Shown in pieces: positions 5,270-12,111 of a DNA stretch of 13,519 nt (the first letter of the stretch is position 1; every line of letters begins with the position of its first letter). The position numbers were made by a program, and so were the translations under genes. This DNA is from an uncultured Mycoplasmatota bacterium (GTDB taxonomy: Bacteria; Bacillota_I; Bacilli_A; RF39; UBA660). The stretch is from assembly GCA_900551925.1 (NCBI GenBank), contig URXR01000031.1, positions 1 to 13,519 on the forward strand, written 5' to 3'. Under the pieces are notes generated by a model. It made no database searches. It was not told the DNA's origin and was given only the letters and a program-made list of their open reading frames with translations.

Positions 5270-6666
5270 CCATCTAAACTCCAAGTTTTAGCATTTGTTA
5301 TTTTAGCTTTTACTATTTTACCTAATAGATTGGTAGGAGCTTTAATATTTACAAGTTTATTAGTATCAGTGTACCCCATTAAGAAACCTTTTTTGGTACT
5401 TTCTTTTTCTAGTAGGACTTCTACAATTTTATTTTCTAGTTTTTTATTGTTTTCTAAAGCATATTTATTGACTAGTTCGTTTAGTTTATATAGTCTTTGT
5501 TCTTTTTCTTCTAATGTTATATCATCTTTCATGTTATAAGCTGGGGTGCCTACTCTTTTAGAAAAGATAAAGGTATAGGCTAAATCAAATTTACATTTAT
5601 TTACTAGGTCTAAAGTATCATTAAATTCTTCATTCGTTTCGCCAGGAAACCCTACGATAATATCTGTTGAAATGGAAACATTTGGTATTTTTTCTTTTAT
5701 TTTATAAAATAGAGTTAGATAATCCTCTTTTGTGTATCTTCGCCCCATTAATTTTAAGATATTTGTGTTTCCTGATTGCACTGGAAGATGAATACTTGGC
5801 ATGATATTAGGATATTTAGCGATTATATCGATCATTTCTTCAGTAAAATCCCAAGGATGGGAAGTCATAAATCTTACTCTAGGAATATTAGTTTTGGCTA
5901 CATCTTCAAGTAAATTTGCCATAGTATAGTTCTCATCTTTATCTTTACCATAAGCATTGACATTTTGTCCTAGAAGAGTTACTTCTTGATAGCCTTCATT
6001 TATTAAGTCAGTTACTTCTTTTAAGATATCATTTTTACTTCTACTTCTTTGTTTCCCTCTGGTATAGGGCACTATACAATAGGTGCAGAACTTATCGCAA
6101 CCATACATGATATTAACATAGGCTTTATATTTACTTTGTCTTTCAACAGGAATATTTTCGATTATATCTCCTTCAATACTAGGAGCTTCTATTTTTAAGT
6201 TCTTTTCTTTAAAGGATTCATAGACTATTTGACTTAAATTGTGAATATTATGAGTTCCTAAGACAAAGTCCATCCATTTATATTTATTCAATATTTCTTC
6301 TGCTACTACTTCTTCTTGAGCCATACATCCTGTTATTCCTACGACTATATCCTTTTTAGTTTGTTTTAGATGTTTAATTCTTCCTAACATACCAAATACT
6401 TTATTATGAGCATTTTCTCGTATAGAACAAGTATTAAGCATTATTAAGTCAGCATCTTCAAAATTTTCTACTTGTTTCATTCCGATGCTTTTTAGGATTG
6501 CTATCATATTTTCACTGTCGTGTTCATTCATTTGGCAGCCATAAGTTTTTAGATAAAATGCTTTATCTTTTAATAATTCTTGGTAGGCAAGATTAGATTC
6601 ATAATTTTTAGTGATTACTTCTTGATTAGTTCTTTTTCTGGCTTCTTTTAAATTAGGCATGTGCAT
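5254..6666 (-). CDS. miaB: tRNA-2-methylthio-N6-dimethylallyladenosine synthase MiaB
   Basis: MiaB is a radical-SAM methylthiotransferase that converts i6A37 to ms2i6A37 in tRNAs reading UNN codons. Numbered from the ATG at 6664-6666 (470 residues), the N-terminal UPF0004 domain holds Cys44, Cys80 and Cys114 for the auxiliary cluster. The radical SAM motif CDKFCTYC gives Cys190, Cys194 and Cys197. A TRAM RNA-binding domain occupies about the last 70 residues. The frame is open up to an earlier ATG at 6714, but that start lies in the -35 box of the promoter and its codons overlap the -10. AAAAGGAG stands 8 bases before the chosen start, so I take the shorter form. The basic N-terminal extension (KEARKRTNQEV) before the first cysteine is also seen in Bacillus MiaB. 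Confidence 0.97.
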   Translation of the reverse strand: MHMPNLKEARKRTNQEVITKNYESNLAYQELLKDKAFYLKTYGCQMNEHDSENMIAILKSIGMKQVENFEDADLIMLNTCSIRENAHNKVFGMLGRIKHLKQTKKDIVVGITGCMAQEEVVAEEILNKYKWMDFVLGTHNIHNLSQIVYESFKEKNLKIEAPSIEGDIIENIPVERQSKYKAYVNIMYGCDKFCTYCIVPYTRGKQRSRSKNDILKEVTDLINEGYQEVTLLGQNVNAYGKDKDENYTMANLLEDVAKTNIPRVRFMTSHPWDFTEEMIDIIAKYPNIMPSIHLPVQSGNTNILKLMGRRYTKEDYLTLFYKIKEKIPNVSISTDIIVGFPGETNEEFNDTLDLVNKCKFDLAYTFIFSKRVGTPAYNMKDDITLEEKEQRLYKLNELVNKYALENNKKLENKIVEVLLEKESTKKGFLMGYTDTNKLVNIKAPTNLLGKIVKAKITNAKTWSLDGEYIA

Positions 6667-6685
6667 AGTATCAACTCCTTTTGCA

Positions 6686-6714
6686 ATTATAAAATAAAAA
6701 GGTAAATTATGCAA
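6686..6714 (-). promoter_or_regulatory. Sigma-A promoter of miaB
   Basis: TTGCAT (6714-6709), a 17-base spacer and TATAAT (6691-6686) are read on the minus strand. The -35 occupies the loop and second arm of the terminator of the preceding gene. The leader is about 13 bases. Confidence 0.83.
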
Positions 6715-6723
6715 TAATCTACC
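6691..6723 (-). terminator. Terminator of the ankyrin-repeat gene
   Basis: On the minus strand GGTAGATTAT (6723-6714) pairs with ATAATTTACC (6710-6701) as a 10-bp stem with one G-T pair around the loop TGC, followed by TTTTTATTTT. It starts on the last base of the stop codon. Confidence 0.85.
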
Positions 6724-7412
6724 TATATATTTTCTTTTAATACTCCATAAATCATATTATCTAGAGTTTTAATATCATTATTTTTAATTAATTTTTTTAT
6801 TTCTTCTAAATTTTTAATAATTGTATTAACAATATTAGTTAATTTTGGTAATAACTCTTTTTCTTTTAAATTATCAACAATTACTTCAAGATTAGTCATT
6901 TTAGAGTATACTCCATATTCATCACTTTGAATGTATTTTTCATATAAGTTTTTAAATGATATTAAATCAATGTTGTTAAACCTTGAATCTTCTAGTATTT
7001 TCATAGTAGTGTAAATATAATCATTATCCATGGCTATGTCTAAAATAGTTTTGCCATTTTTATTTCTGATATTAGGAATTAAACTTTTGTTTTTTAACAT
7101 AGCTTTTATTATATCGATTACATCTAAATATTTTTTAGTTACTACTATATGAGCAAAAGTATTACCATCACTATCTTGATGATTGATGTTCCAATCTTTT
7201 TTCTTCATTAATTTTAGAACTAAATCAAAATGGTTTTTTTTAAGTAAATAATTTATAATATTATCTCCATTTTCATTAGTTATATTAACGCTTGCCCATC
7301 TTTTTCTCAAGATTTTTTCTACTAATTCTAGATGTCCTTCATCGATTAGATTAAAAATCTGGAGCGGTTCTTCTTCACATTTTTCTATTGCTTGTATTTC
7401 ATCATAAAACAT
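6723..7412 (-). CDS. Ankyrin-repeat protein of unknown function
   Basis: The 229-residue protein has no signal peptide or membrane segment and is probably cytoplasmic. Its first two thirds carry about four ankyrin-like repeats: about 15-47, 49-81, 82-118 and 119-148. They show the recurring pattern of an NxxG-type turn then a helix, for example NENGDNIINYLLKKN, DSDGNTFAHIVVTKK and NKNGKTILDIAMDN. The remainder (about 150-229) is helical and Lys/Glu-rich, with no recognisable domain. Ankyrin repeats bind other proteins, and I cannot name a partner. The gene has its own promoter and terminator, so the context gives no functional hint beyond lying before miaB. AGAGGTG stands 7 bases before the start ATG. 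Confidence 0.85.
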   Translation of the reverse strand: MFYDEIQAIEKCEEEPLQIFNLIDEGHLELVEKILRKRWASVNITNENGDNIINYLLKKNHFDLVLKLMKKKDWNINHQDSDGNTFAHIVVTKKYLDVIDIIKAMLKNKSLIPNIRNKNGKTILDIAMDNDYIYTTMKILEDSRFNNIDLISFKNLYEKYIQSDEYGVYSKMTNLEVIVDNLKEKELLPKLTNIVNTIIKNLEEIKKLIKNNDIKTLDNMIYGVLKENI

Positions 7413-7447
7413 TTTTCTACACCTCTTTTTTTATGTGACAATTAGAT

Positions 7448-7476
7448 ATTTTAGCAAAAAGATAGTTTTTTGTCAA
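7448..7476 (-). promoter_or_regulatory. Sigma-A promoter of the ankyrin-repeat gene
   Basis: TTGACA (7476-7471), a 17-base spacer and TAAAAT (7453-7448) are read on the minus strand. The expected start near 7441 gives a leader of about 28 bases. Confidence 0.85.
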
Positions 7477-7518
7477 ATTTTGAAGATTGAGAATAGTGAA
7501 ATTTTGGTTTTAGATATA

Positions 7519-7549
7519 TAAAAAGAAAGCTTTTTTAATGTAGCTTTCT
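7519..7549 (-). terminator. Terminator of pflBA
   Basis: On the minus strand AGAAAGCT (7549-7542) and AGCTTTCT (7531-7524) form a perfect 8-bp stem around a 10-base loop, followed by TTTTATAT. The first arm includes the last bases of the pflA stop codon. Confidence 0.87.
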
Positions 7550-8252
7550 ATAATTTTAAAAATATATTATATAGTTCTTGGCATTTTTCTTTATCCATTT
7601 CTTTAGTATTTTCTAAAGGATTAGGAATGTTTAATTTTTGATATTTGGAAAAACCTAAATGATGAAAGGGTAAAAACTCTATCTTTTCTATATTATTTAT
7701 TTTATTTAGATAAGTTTTTAATTTTTTTAAGTACTCTATATTATCATTTATATTTGGAATTATTACTTGTCTTATCCAAACGGGTTTATTACTTTTATTT
7801 AAAGCTTTTATAAATTTTTCTGATTCTTCTATAGAGTGATTTGTTAAATCTTCATAACCTTCTTTGCCAGCATATTTAACATCAAAAATTACTAGATCTA
7901 TTAAATTCAATATTTCATCATATTTACCTATTCCACATCCTGAGGTATCTAAAGCAACGTGGATATTTTCTTTTTTTAGTTTTGTTACTGTTTCTATTAG
8001 AAAATCTATTTGAAGAAGAGGTTCTCCTCCAGAAAAAGTTACTCCACCATTATTTCTTTTAAAATAAGGTTTGTTTCTAATTATTTTTTTTACTAATTCA
8101 TCACTGGTGTAATTTGGTTTTTTTAAAGTCCATGTTTCAGGATTATGACAATATTTACATCTTAGCTTACATCCGTTTAAGAAAACTACTGTTCTTATAC
8201 CTGGGCCATCTACAAGACCTAGGGTTTCTATTGAATCAATACTTCCTTTCAT
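7548..8252 (-). CDS. pflA: Pyruvate formate-lyase activating enzyme
   Basis: This 234-residue radical-SAM enzyme installs the glycyl radical on PflB, using S-adenosylmethionine and a 4Fe-4S cluster. The cluster motif CKLRCKYC gives Cys28, Cys32 and Cys35, in the activase-type spacing C-x3-C-x2-C followed by HNP. SGGEP at 74-78 is the SAM-amine-binding motif. The N-terminal ETLGLVDGPGIRTVVFLNGC is typical of PflA, and the length is normal without an extra ferredoxin domain. The start ATG overlaps the pflB stop codon by four bases (ATGA) and has no strong ribosome binding site of its own, so translation is probably coupled to pflB. Confidence 0.96.
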   Translation of the reverse strand: MKGSIDSIETLGLVDGPGIRTVVFLNGCKLRCKYCHNPETWTLKKPNYTSDELVKKIIRNKPYFKRNNGGVTFSGGEPLLQIDFLIETVTKLKKENIHVALDTSGCGIGKYDEILNLIDLVIFDVKYAGKEGYEDLTNHSIEESEKFIKALNKSNKPVWIRQVIIPNINDNIEYLKKLKTYLNKINNIEKIEFLPFHHLGFSKYQKLNIPNPLENTKEMDKEKCQELYNIFLKL

Positions 8253-10477
8253 ATTTTTTCATGGAAAGTTCTAGATATTACTTCTTCTTGTTGTTTTCTA
8301 GTTAATCTATTAAAACGAACAGCATATCCTGATACTCTTATGGTTAAAAGTGGATATTTTTCTGGGTTATTCATGGCATCTATTAGAGTTTCTCTAGTTA
8401 GAACGTTGACATTTAAATGATGAGCATTTTGAATAAAGTAACCATCAAGAATTCCTACTAAATTGTCTATTTGTTCTTCTTTAGTTTTTCCTAAAGCAGA
8501 TGGAACGATTGAGAAGGTATTAGATATTCCATCACGACAACAATTTTGATAGTCTAATTTAGCTACAGAGTTAAGGGATGCTAGAGCGCCATTTACATCT
8601 CTTCCATGCATTGGATTAGCTCCGGCAGCGAATGGTACACCTGCTTTTCTACCGTCTGGAGTTGATCCAGTTTTATTACCATAAACAACGTTAGAAGTTA
8701 TAGTAAGTACTGATAAGGTAGGATGTGCATTTCTATAACACTTGTGTTTTGATAATTCTTGATAAAACTTTTCTAAGACTTCTTTAGCTATATTATCAAC
8801 GCGATCATCATCATTTCCATATTTTGGAAAATCTCCTTCTATTTCAAAGTCTATAGCAATTCCATCTTCATCTCTAATTGGTTTTACTTTAGCATATTTT
8901 ATAGCTGATAGGCTATCTGTTACAACAGAAAGTCCTGCTACTCCATAGGCCATTAGTCTATTTACTTTAGTGTCATGAAGGGCCATTTGACCTTTTTCAT
9001 AAGCATATTTATCGTGCATGTAATGAATAATGTTCATAGCATCAGAATAAACTTTCGCGATTTTTTCTAGTATTTTGAAGTAAGTTTCTTTTACTTTATC
9101 ATAGTCTAATATTTCATCCGTATTTTTTTCAAATCCTTCGATAACTAAATCTTTTTTAACTTCATCTACACCACCATTTATAGAATATAGAAGGGCTTTA
9201 GCTAAATTACAACGAGCTCCGAAAAATTGCATATCTTTTCCTTCTCTCATTGCTGATACACAACATGCTATAGCATAATCATCTCCATAAATAGGTCTCA
9301 TAACATCATCGTTTTCATATTGAATAGCATCTGTTTCGATACTCATTTTAGCACAGTATTTTTTAAAGTTTTCAGGAAGTTTTTCACTCCATAAAACTGT
9401 CATATTTGGTTCTGGTGCTGGGTCTAGATTAGTTAAGGTATGAAGAATTCTATAACTAGTTTTAGTGACCATACTTTTCTCTTCAGTTGTAATTCCACCG
9501 ATTGAGCAAGTAACCCAAGTTGGATCTCCAGAGAATAATTCATCATAATCAGGAGTTCTTAAGTGTCTTACTAGTCTTAGTTTGATAATAAAATTGTCAA
9601 TTATTTCTTGGATTTCTTTTTCAGTTATTTTGTTTTCTTTTAAATCACGTTCAAAATAGATATCTAGGAAAGCATCTACTCGTCCTAGGCTCATGGCGGC
9701 ACCATTATTTTCTTTAACTGATGCTAGATAACCTAGATAAGTCCATTGCACAGCTTCTTTACTGTTTTCAGCAGGTTTTGATATATCAAAGCCATAGCTT
9801 TTAGCCATTTCAGTTATTTCCTCTAAGGCATTTATTTGCATAGTTACTTCTTCACGTAATCTGATTAAGTCATCAGTCATATCGCCAGTTAAATTTTTAA
9901 GATCTTGCTTTTTTTCTTCTTTTAAAAATTCTGTTCCGTATAAAGCAATACGACGATAATCTCCAATTATTCTTCCTCTTCCATAAGCATCTGGTAGTCC
10001 TGTTAATAGTCCAACGTGTCTAGCTTTTTTTATGTCATCAGTATAAGCATCAAAGACTCCTTGATTATGAGTTTTTCTAAATTCATTAAAGTATTTATCA
10101 ACATCTTTGTTTAATTCATACCCATAGGCTTTTAATTCTTGATAGACCATTCTAATTCCACCATAAGGGTTGACTATTCTTTTTAATGGTTTATCAGTTT
10201 GAAGTCCTACAATAACATCATCTTCTTCACAAATATAACCTGCTTTAAAGGCATTTATTCCTGACATATGATCAGTATCAATATCTAGAACATGTTTTTT
10301 TAACTCTTCTTTTAATAGTTCAGTACACTTATTCCAGATTTTAGTAGTTTTTTCAGTTTTTCCTTCTAAAAACTTATCATCACCTTGATAAGGCGTGTAA
10401 TTTTCTTTAATAAAATTTTCAACATTTATTTCTTTTTGCCATACTCCTGGCTTAAAATTTTTCCACTTTGTTTGCAT
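8249..10477 (-). CDS. pflB: Formate C-acetyltransferase (pyruvate formate-lyase)
   Basis: The enzyme cleaves pyruvate with CoA to acetyl-CoA and formate under anaerobic conditions in the cytoplasm. The 742 residues are standard for PFL. The catalytic pair is Cys405-Cys406 (IACCVSAM), and the radical-bearing glycine is Gly717 in RVSGYAVRF near the C-terminus. A true PFL, rather than a glycerol or choline lyase, is indicated by the adjacent Cys-Cys pair and by the N-terminal GVWQKEINVENFIKENYTPY segment. GGAGGAGA at 10483-10490 lies 5 bases before the ATG. It is the first gene of a two-gene operon with its activase. The radical form is oxygen-sensitive, which fits a strict or facultative anaerobe that earns ATP by mixed-acid fermentation. 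Confidence 0.98.
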   Translation of the reverse strand: MQTKWKNFKPGVWQKEINVENFIKENYTPYQGDDKFLEGKTEKTTKIWNKCTELLKEELKKHVLDIDTDHMSGINAFKAGYICEEDDVIVGLQTDKPLKRIVNPYGGIRMVYQELKAYGYELNKDVDKYFNEFRKTHNQGVFDAYTDDIKKARHVGLLTGLPDAYGRGRIIGDYRRIALYGTEFLKEEKKQDLKNLTGDMTDDLIRLREEVTMQINALEEITEMAKSYGFDISKPAENSKEAVQWTYLGYLASVKENNGAAMSLGRVDAFLDIYFERDLKENKITEKEIQEIIDNFIIKLRLVRHLRTPDYDELFSGDPTWVTCSIGGITTEEKSMVTKTSYRILHTLTNLDPAPEPNMTVLWSEKLPENFKKYCAKMSIETDAIQYENDDVMRPIYGDDYAIACCVSAMREGKDMQFFGARCNLAKALLYSINGGVDEVKKDLVIEGFEKNTDEILDYDKVKETYFKILEKIAKVYSDAMNIIHYMHDKYAYEKGQMALHDTKVNRLMAYGVAGLSVVTDSLSAIKYAKVKPIRDEDGIAIDFEIEGDFPKYGNDDDRVDNIAKEVLEKFYQELSKHKCYRNAHPTLSVLTITSNVVYGNKTGSTPDGRKAGVPFAAGANPMHGRDVNGALASLNSVAKLDYQNCCRDGISNTFSIVPSALGKTKEEQIDNLVGILDGYFIQNAHHLNVNVLTRETLIDAMNNPEKYPLLTIRVSGYAVRFNRLTRKQQEEVISRTFHEKI

Positions 10478-10504
10478 ATTTCTCTCCTCCGTGTATATTT
10501 TAAC

Positions 10505-10510
10505 ATTATA
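10505..10510 (-). promoter_or_regulatory. -10 box of the pflBA promoter
   Basis: TATAAT is read on the minus strand 27 bases before the pflB start codon. No good -35 lies at 16-18 bases; the position is occupied by the palindrome 10526-10539 (hexamers TATGCA or ATGCAA), suggesting a regulated promoter. Confidence 0.65.
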
Positions 10511-10525
10511 TCTATTTTTTTAATA

Positions 10526-10539
10526 GTTGCATATGCAAC
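10526..10539. promoter_or_regulatory. 14-bp palindrome at the pflB -35 region, possible operator
   Basis: GTTGCATATGCAAC is a perfect palindrome at the expected -35 region of pflBA, between the gpmI terminator and the -10. Its place suggests an operator. I do not recognise the cognate regulator. Confidence 0.5.
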
Positions 10540-10541
10540 AT

Positions 10542-10559
10542 TTGACACCTTTTTAACAA
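10542..10559. promoter_or_regulatory. Rex-like redox operator candidate
   Basis: The plus strand reads TTGACACCTTTTTAACAA. Against the clostridial Rex pattern TTGTTAAnnnnTTAACAA the right half is exact and the left half agrees at 4 of 7 positions. Rex is an NADH/NAD+-sensing repressor of fermentation genes, including pflBA in Staphylococcus aureus. The site touches the U-tract of the gpmI terminator. Confidence 0.35.
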
Positions 10560-10595
10560 AAAAAATAAAATGTTTTTTTGAGACATTTTATTTTT
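10558..10595 (-). terminator. Terminator of gpmI
   Basis: On the minus strand AAAAATAAAATGT (10595-10583) and ACATTTTATTTTT (10573-10561) form a perfect 13-bp stem around a 9-base loop, running into further T residues. It overlaps the gpmI stop codon by two bases. Confidence 0.9.
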
Positions 10596-12099
10596 AATTT
10601 TTTTCTCTTATTATATTGTTGCCAGTCATGTTTTTTGGTACTTCTAAATTTAAAAGATTTAGAATTGAAGGAGCGATATCACTTAGTTCTCCATCGTAAA
10701 CTTTATATTTTTTATCGCAAACAATAAATGGTACTTTATTGGTAGTATGATAAGTATGAGGAATGTTGTTAGGTCCCACCATTTCTTCACAATTGCCATG
10801 ATCAGCAGTTATTATTAAAAGGATATCTTTTTGAAAGCATAACTCATATAAGTCTTGGACACATTTATCAACTGCTTCGATTGCTTTTATAGCAGCTTTA
10901 TAGTTTCCGGTATGTCCGACCATATCCCCATTAGCGTAATTTACAATGACAAAATCATAGTCATCTATTAAGTATTTTATTTTATCAGTTACTTCAAATG
11001 CACTCATTTCTGGTGCTAAGTCATAGGTTGCTACTTCTTTTCTGGGAACTCTAATTTTAGTAGTATATTTTAAGTCTATATCACGATCACCATCTATAAA
11101 ATGAGTAACATGAGGAAATTTAGAGGTTTCTGCTATTCGTAAGGTCCTATAACCATTATTTTCTAGAACTTCACCAAGGGTATTAGTTACTTCTTGATGA
11201 TGGAAAGCTGAAGTTCCTTTTAGTTCTTCATTTATAGGCATCATTGTTAGGATTTTAAGTTTAGGCATTTTTTTAATAGGAAAATGAGTGAACTTATTAC
11301 CTACTAAAGCTTCAAATAATTGAGGAATTCTATCTGGTCTAAAGTTAGCGACAATTATACTATCTTTATCTTCGATTAAACCGTCTTCATTAATAATTGC
11401 CGGAGGAATAAATTCGTCGTAAATACCTTGGCGATAACAATCATTTAAAAGGGTTTCATAATTCGTTATTTTTATTCCTTCGCCATTTACAATGGCATCG
11501 TAACATTTCTTAGTTCTATCCCAAGCTTTTTCTCTATCCATAGCATAGTATCTTCCAGAAATAGTTGCTAACTTTCCAATATTCATTTTATTTAAATAAT
11601 CTTTTAATTTATTTAGATAAGTAGCTCCGGTGTTATAAGGAACATCTCTTCCATCTAAAAAGGCATGAATATATAGTTTTTTGATATTATAATTTTTAGC
11701 CATTTTGATAAGGGCAAAAATATGATTTATGTGGGAATGAACTCCTCCATCGGATAATAATCCTAAAATATGAAGTTTAGAATCATTATTTTTGGCATAT
11801 TCCATAGATTTTATTATTTCTTCATTACAGCAAAAACTACCGTCTTCTAAGGATTTATTGATTACTTGAAGAGGTTGATTTACTATTTGTCCTGCTCCTA
11901 TGGTGATATGACCTACTTCACTATTACCCATTTGGCCTTTGGGAAGTCCTACTGCTTCTCCACTAGCTGAAAGTTTAGAATTAGGAAATTCTTTAATCAA
12001 TTTATCTAAAGCTTTAGTTTCAGCATTTTTAACAGCATTTCCAACACTTTCTTCTCTTATTCCTACTCCATCAAGAATAGCTAAAATTACTTTTTTCAT
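10594..12099 (-). CDS. gpmI: 2,3-bisphosphoglycerate-independent phosphoglycerate mutase
   Basis: This enzyme interconverts 3- and 2-phosphoglycerate in glycolysis using two metal ions, usually Mn2+, and a phosphoserine intermediate. The 501 residues are full length. ILDGVG at 8-13 supplies the first metal ligand, and Ser60 in KGQMGNSEVGH is the phosphorylated nucleophile. The phosphatase-like core also shows DGGVHSH, HAFLDGRDV, NFRPDR, NYANGDMVGHTG and ADHGNCE, all known family signatures. AAGGAGG at 12104-12110 is well placed. The gene starts only 12 bases after the stop of the upstream ATPase, with no terminator between, so both are probably one transcript. In Bacillus gpmI instead sits among pgk, tpiA and eno; none of these is nearby. 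Confidence 0.98.
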   Translation of the reverse strand: MKKVILAILDGVGIREESVGNAVKNAETKALDKLIKEFPNSKLSASGEAVGLPKGQMGNSEVGHITIGAGQIVNQPLQVINKSLEDGSFCCNEEIIKSMEYAKNNDSKLHILGLLSDGGVHSHINHIFALIKMAKNYNIKKLYIHAFLDGRDVPYNTGATYLNKLKDYLNKMNIGKLATISGRYYAMDREKAWDRTKKCYDAIVNGEGIKITNYETLLNDCYRQGIYDEFIPPAIINEDGLIEDKDSIIVANFRPDRIPQLFEALVGNKFTHFPIKKMPKLKILTMMPINEELKGTSAFHHQEVTNTLGEVLENNGYRTLRIAETSKFPHVTHFIDGDRDIDLKYTTKIRVPRKEVATYDLAPEMSAFEVTDKIKYLIDDYDFVIVNYANGDMVGHTGNYKAAIKAIEAVDKCVQDLYELCFQKDILLIITADHGNCEEMVGPNNIPHTYHTTNKVPFIVCDKKYKVYDGELSDIAPSILNLLNLEVPKNMTGNNIIREKN

Positions 12100-12111
12100 A
12101 AGTCCTCCTTA

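Noticed and set aside
6667..6714. Longer miaB starting at 6714 with 16 extra residues
   Set aside because: The extra codons overlap the promoter -35, spacer and -10, and the ribosome binding site AAAAGGAG serves the ATG at 6664-6666.
10385..10597. Plus-strand frame across the pflB promoter
   Set aside because: It runs through the palindrome, the promoter and the gpmI terminator, and its product is low-complexity Phe/Ile; it is a shadow.
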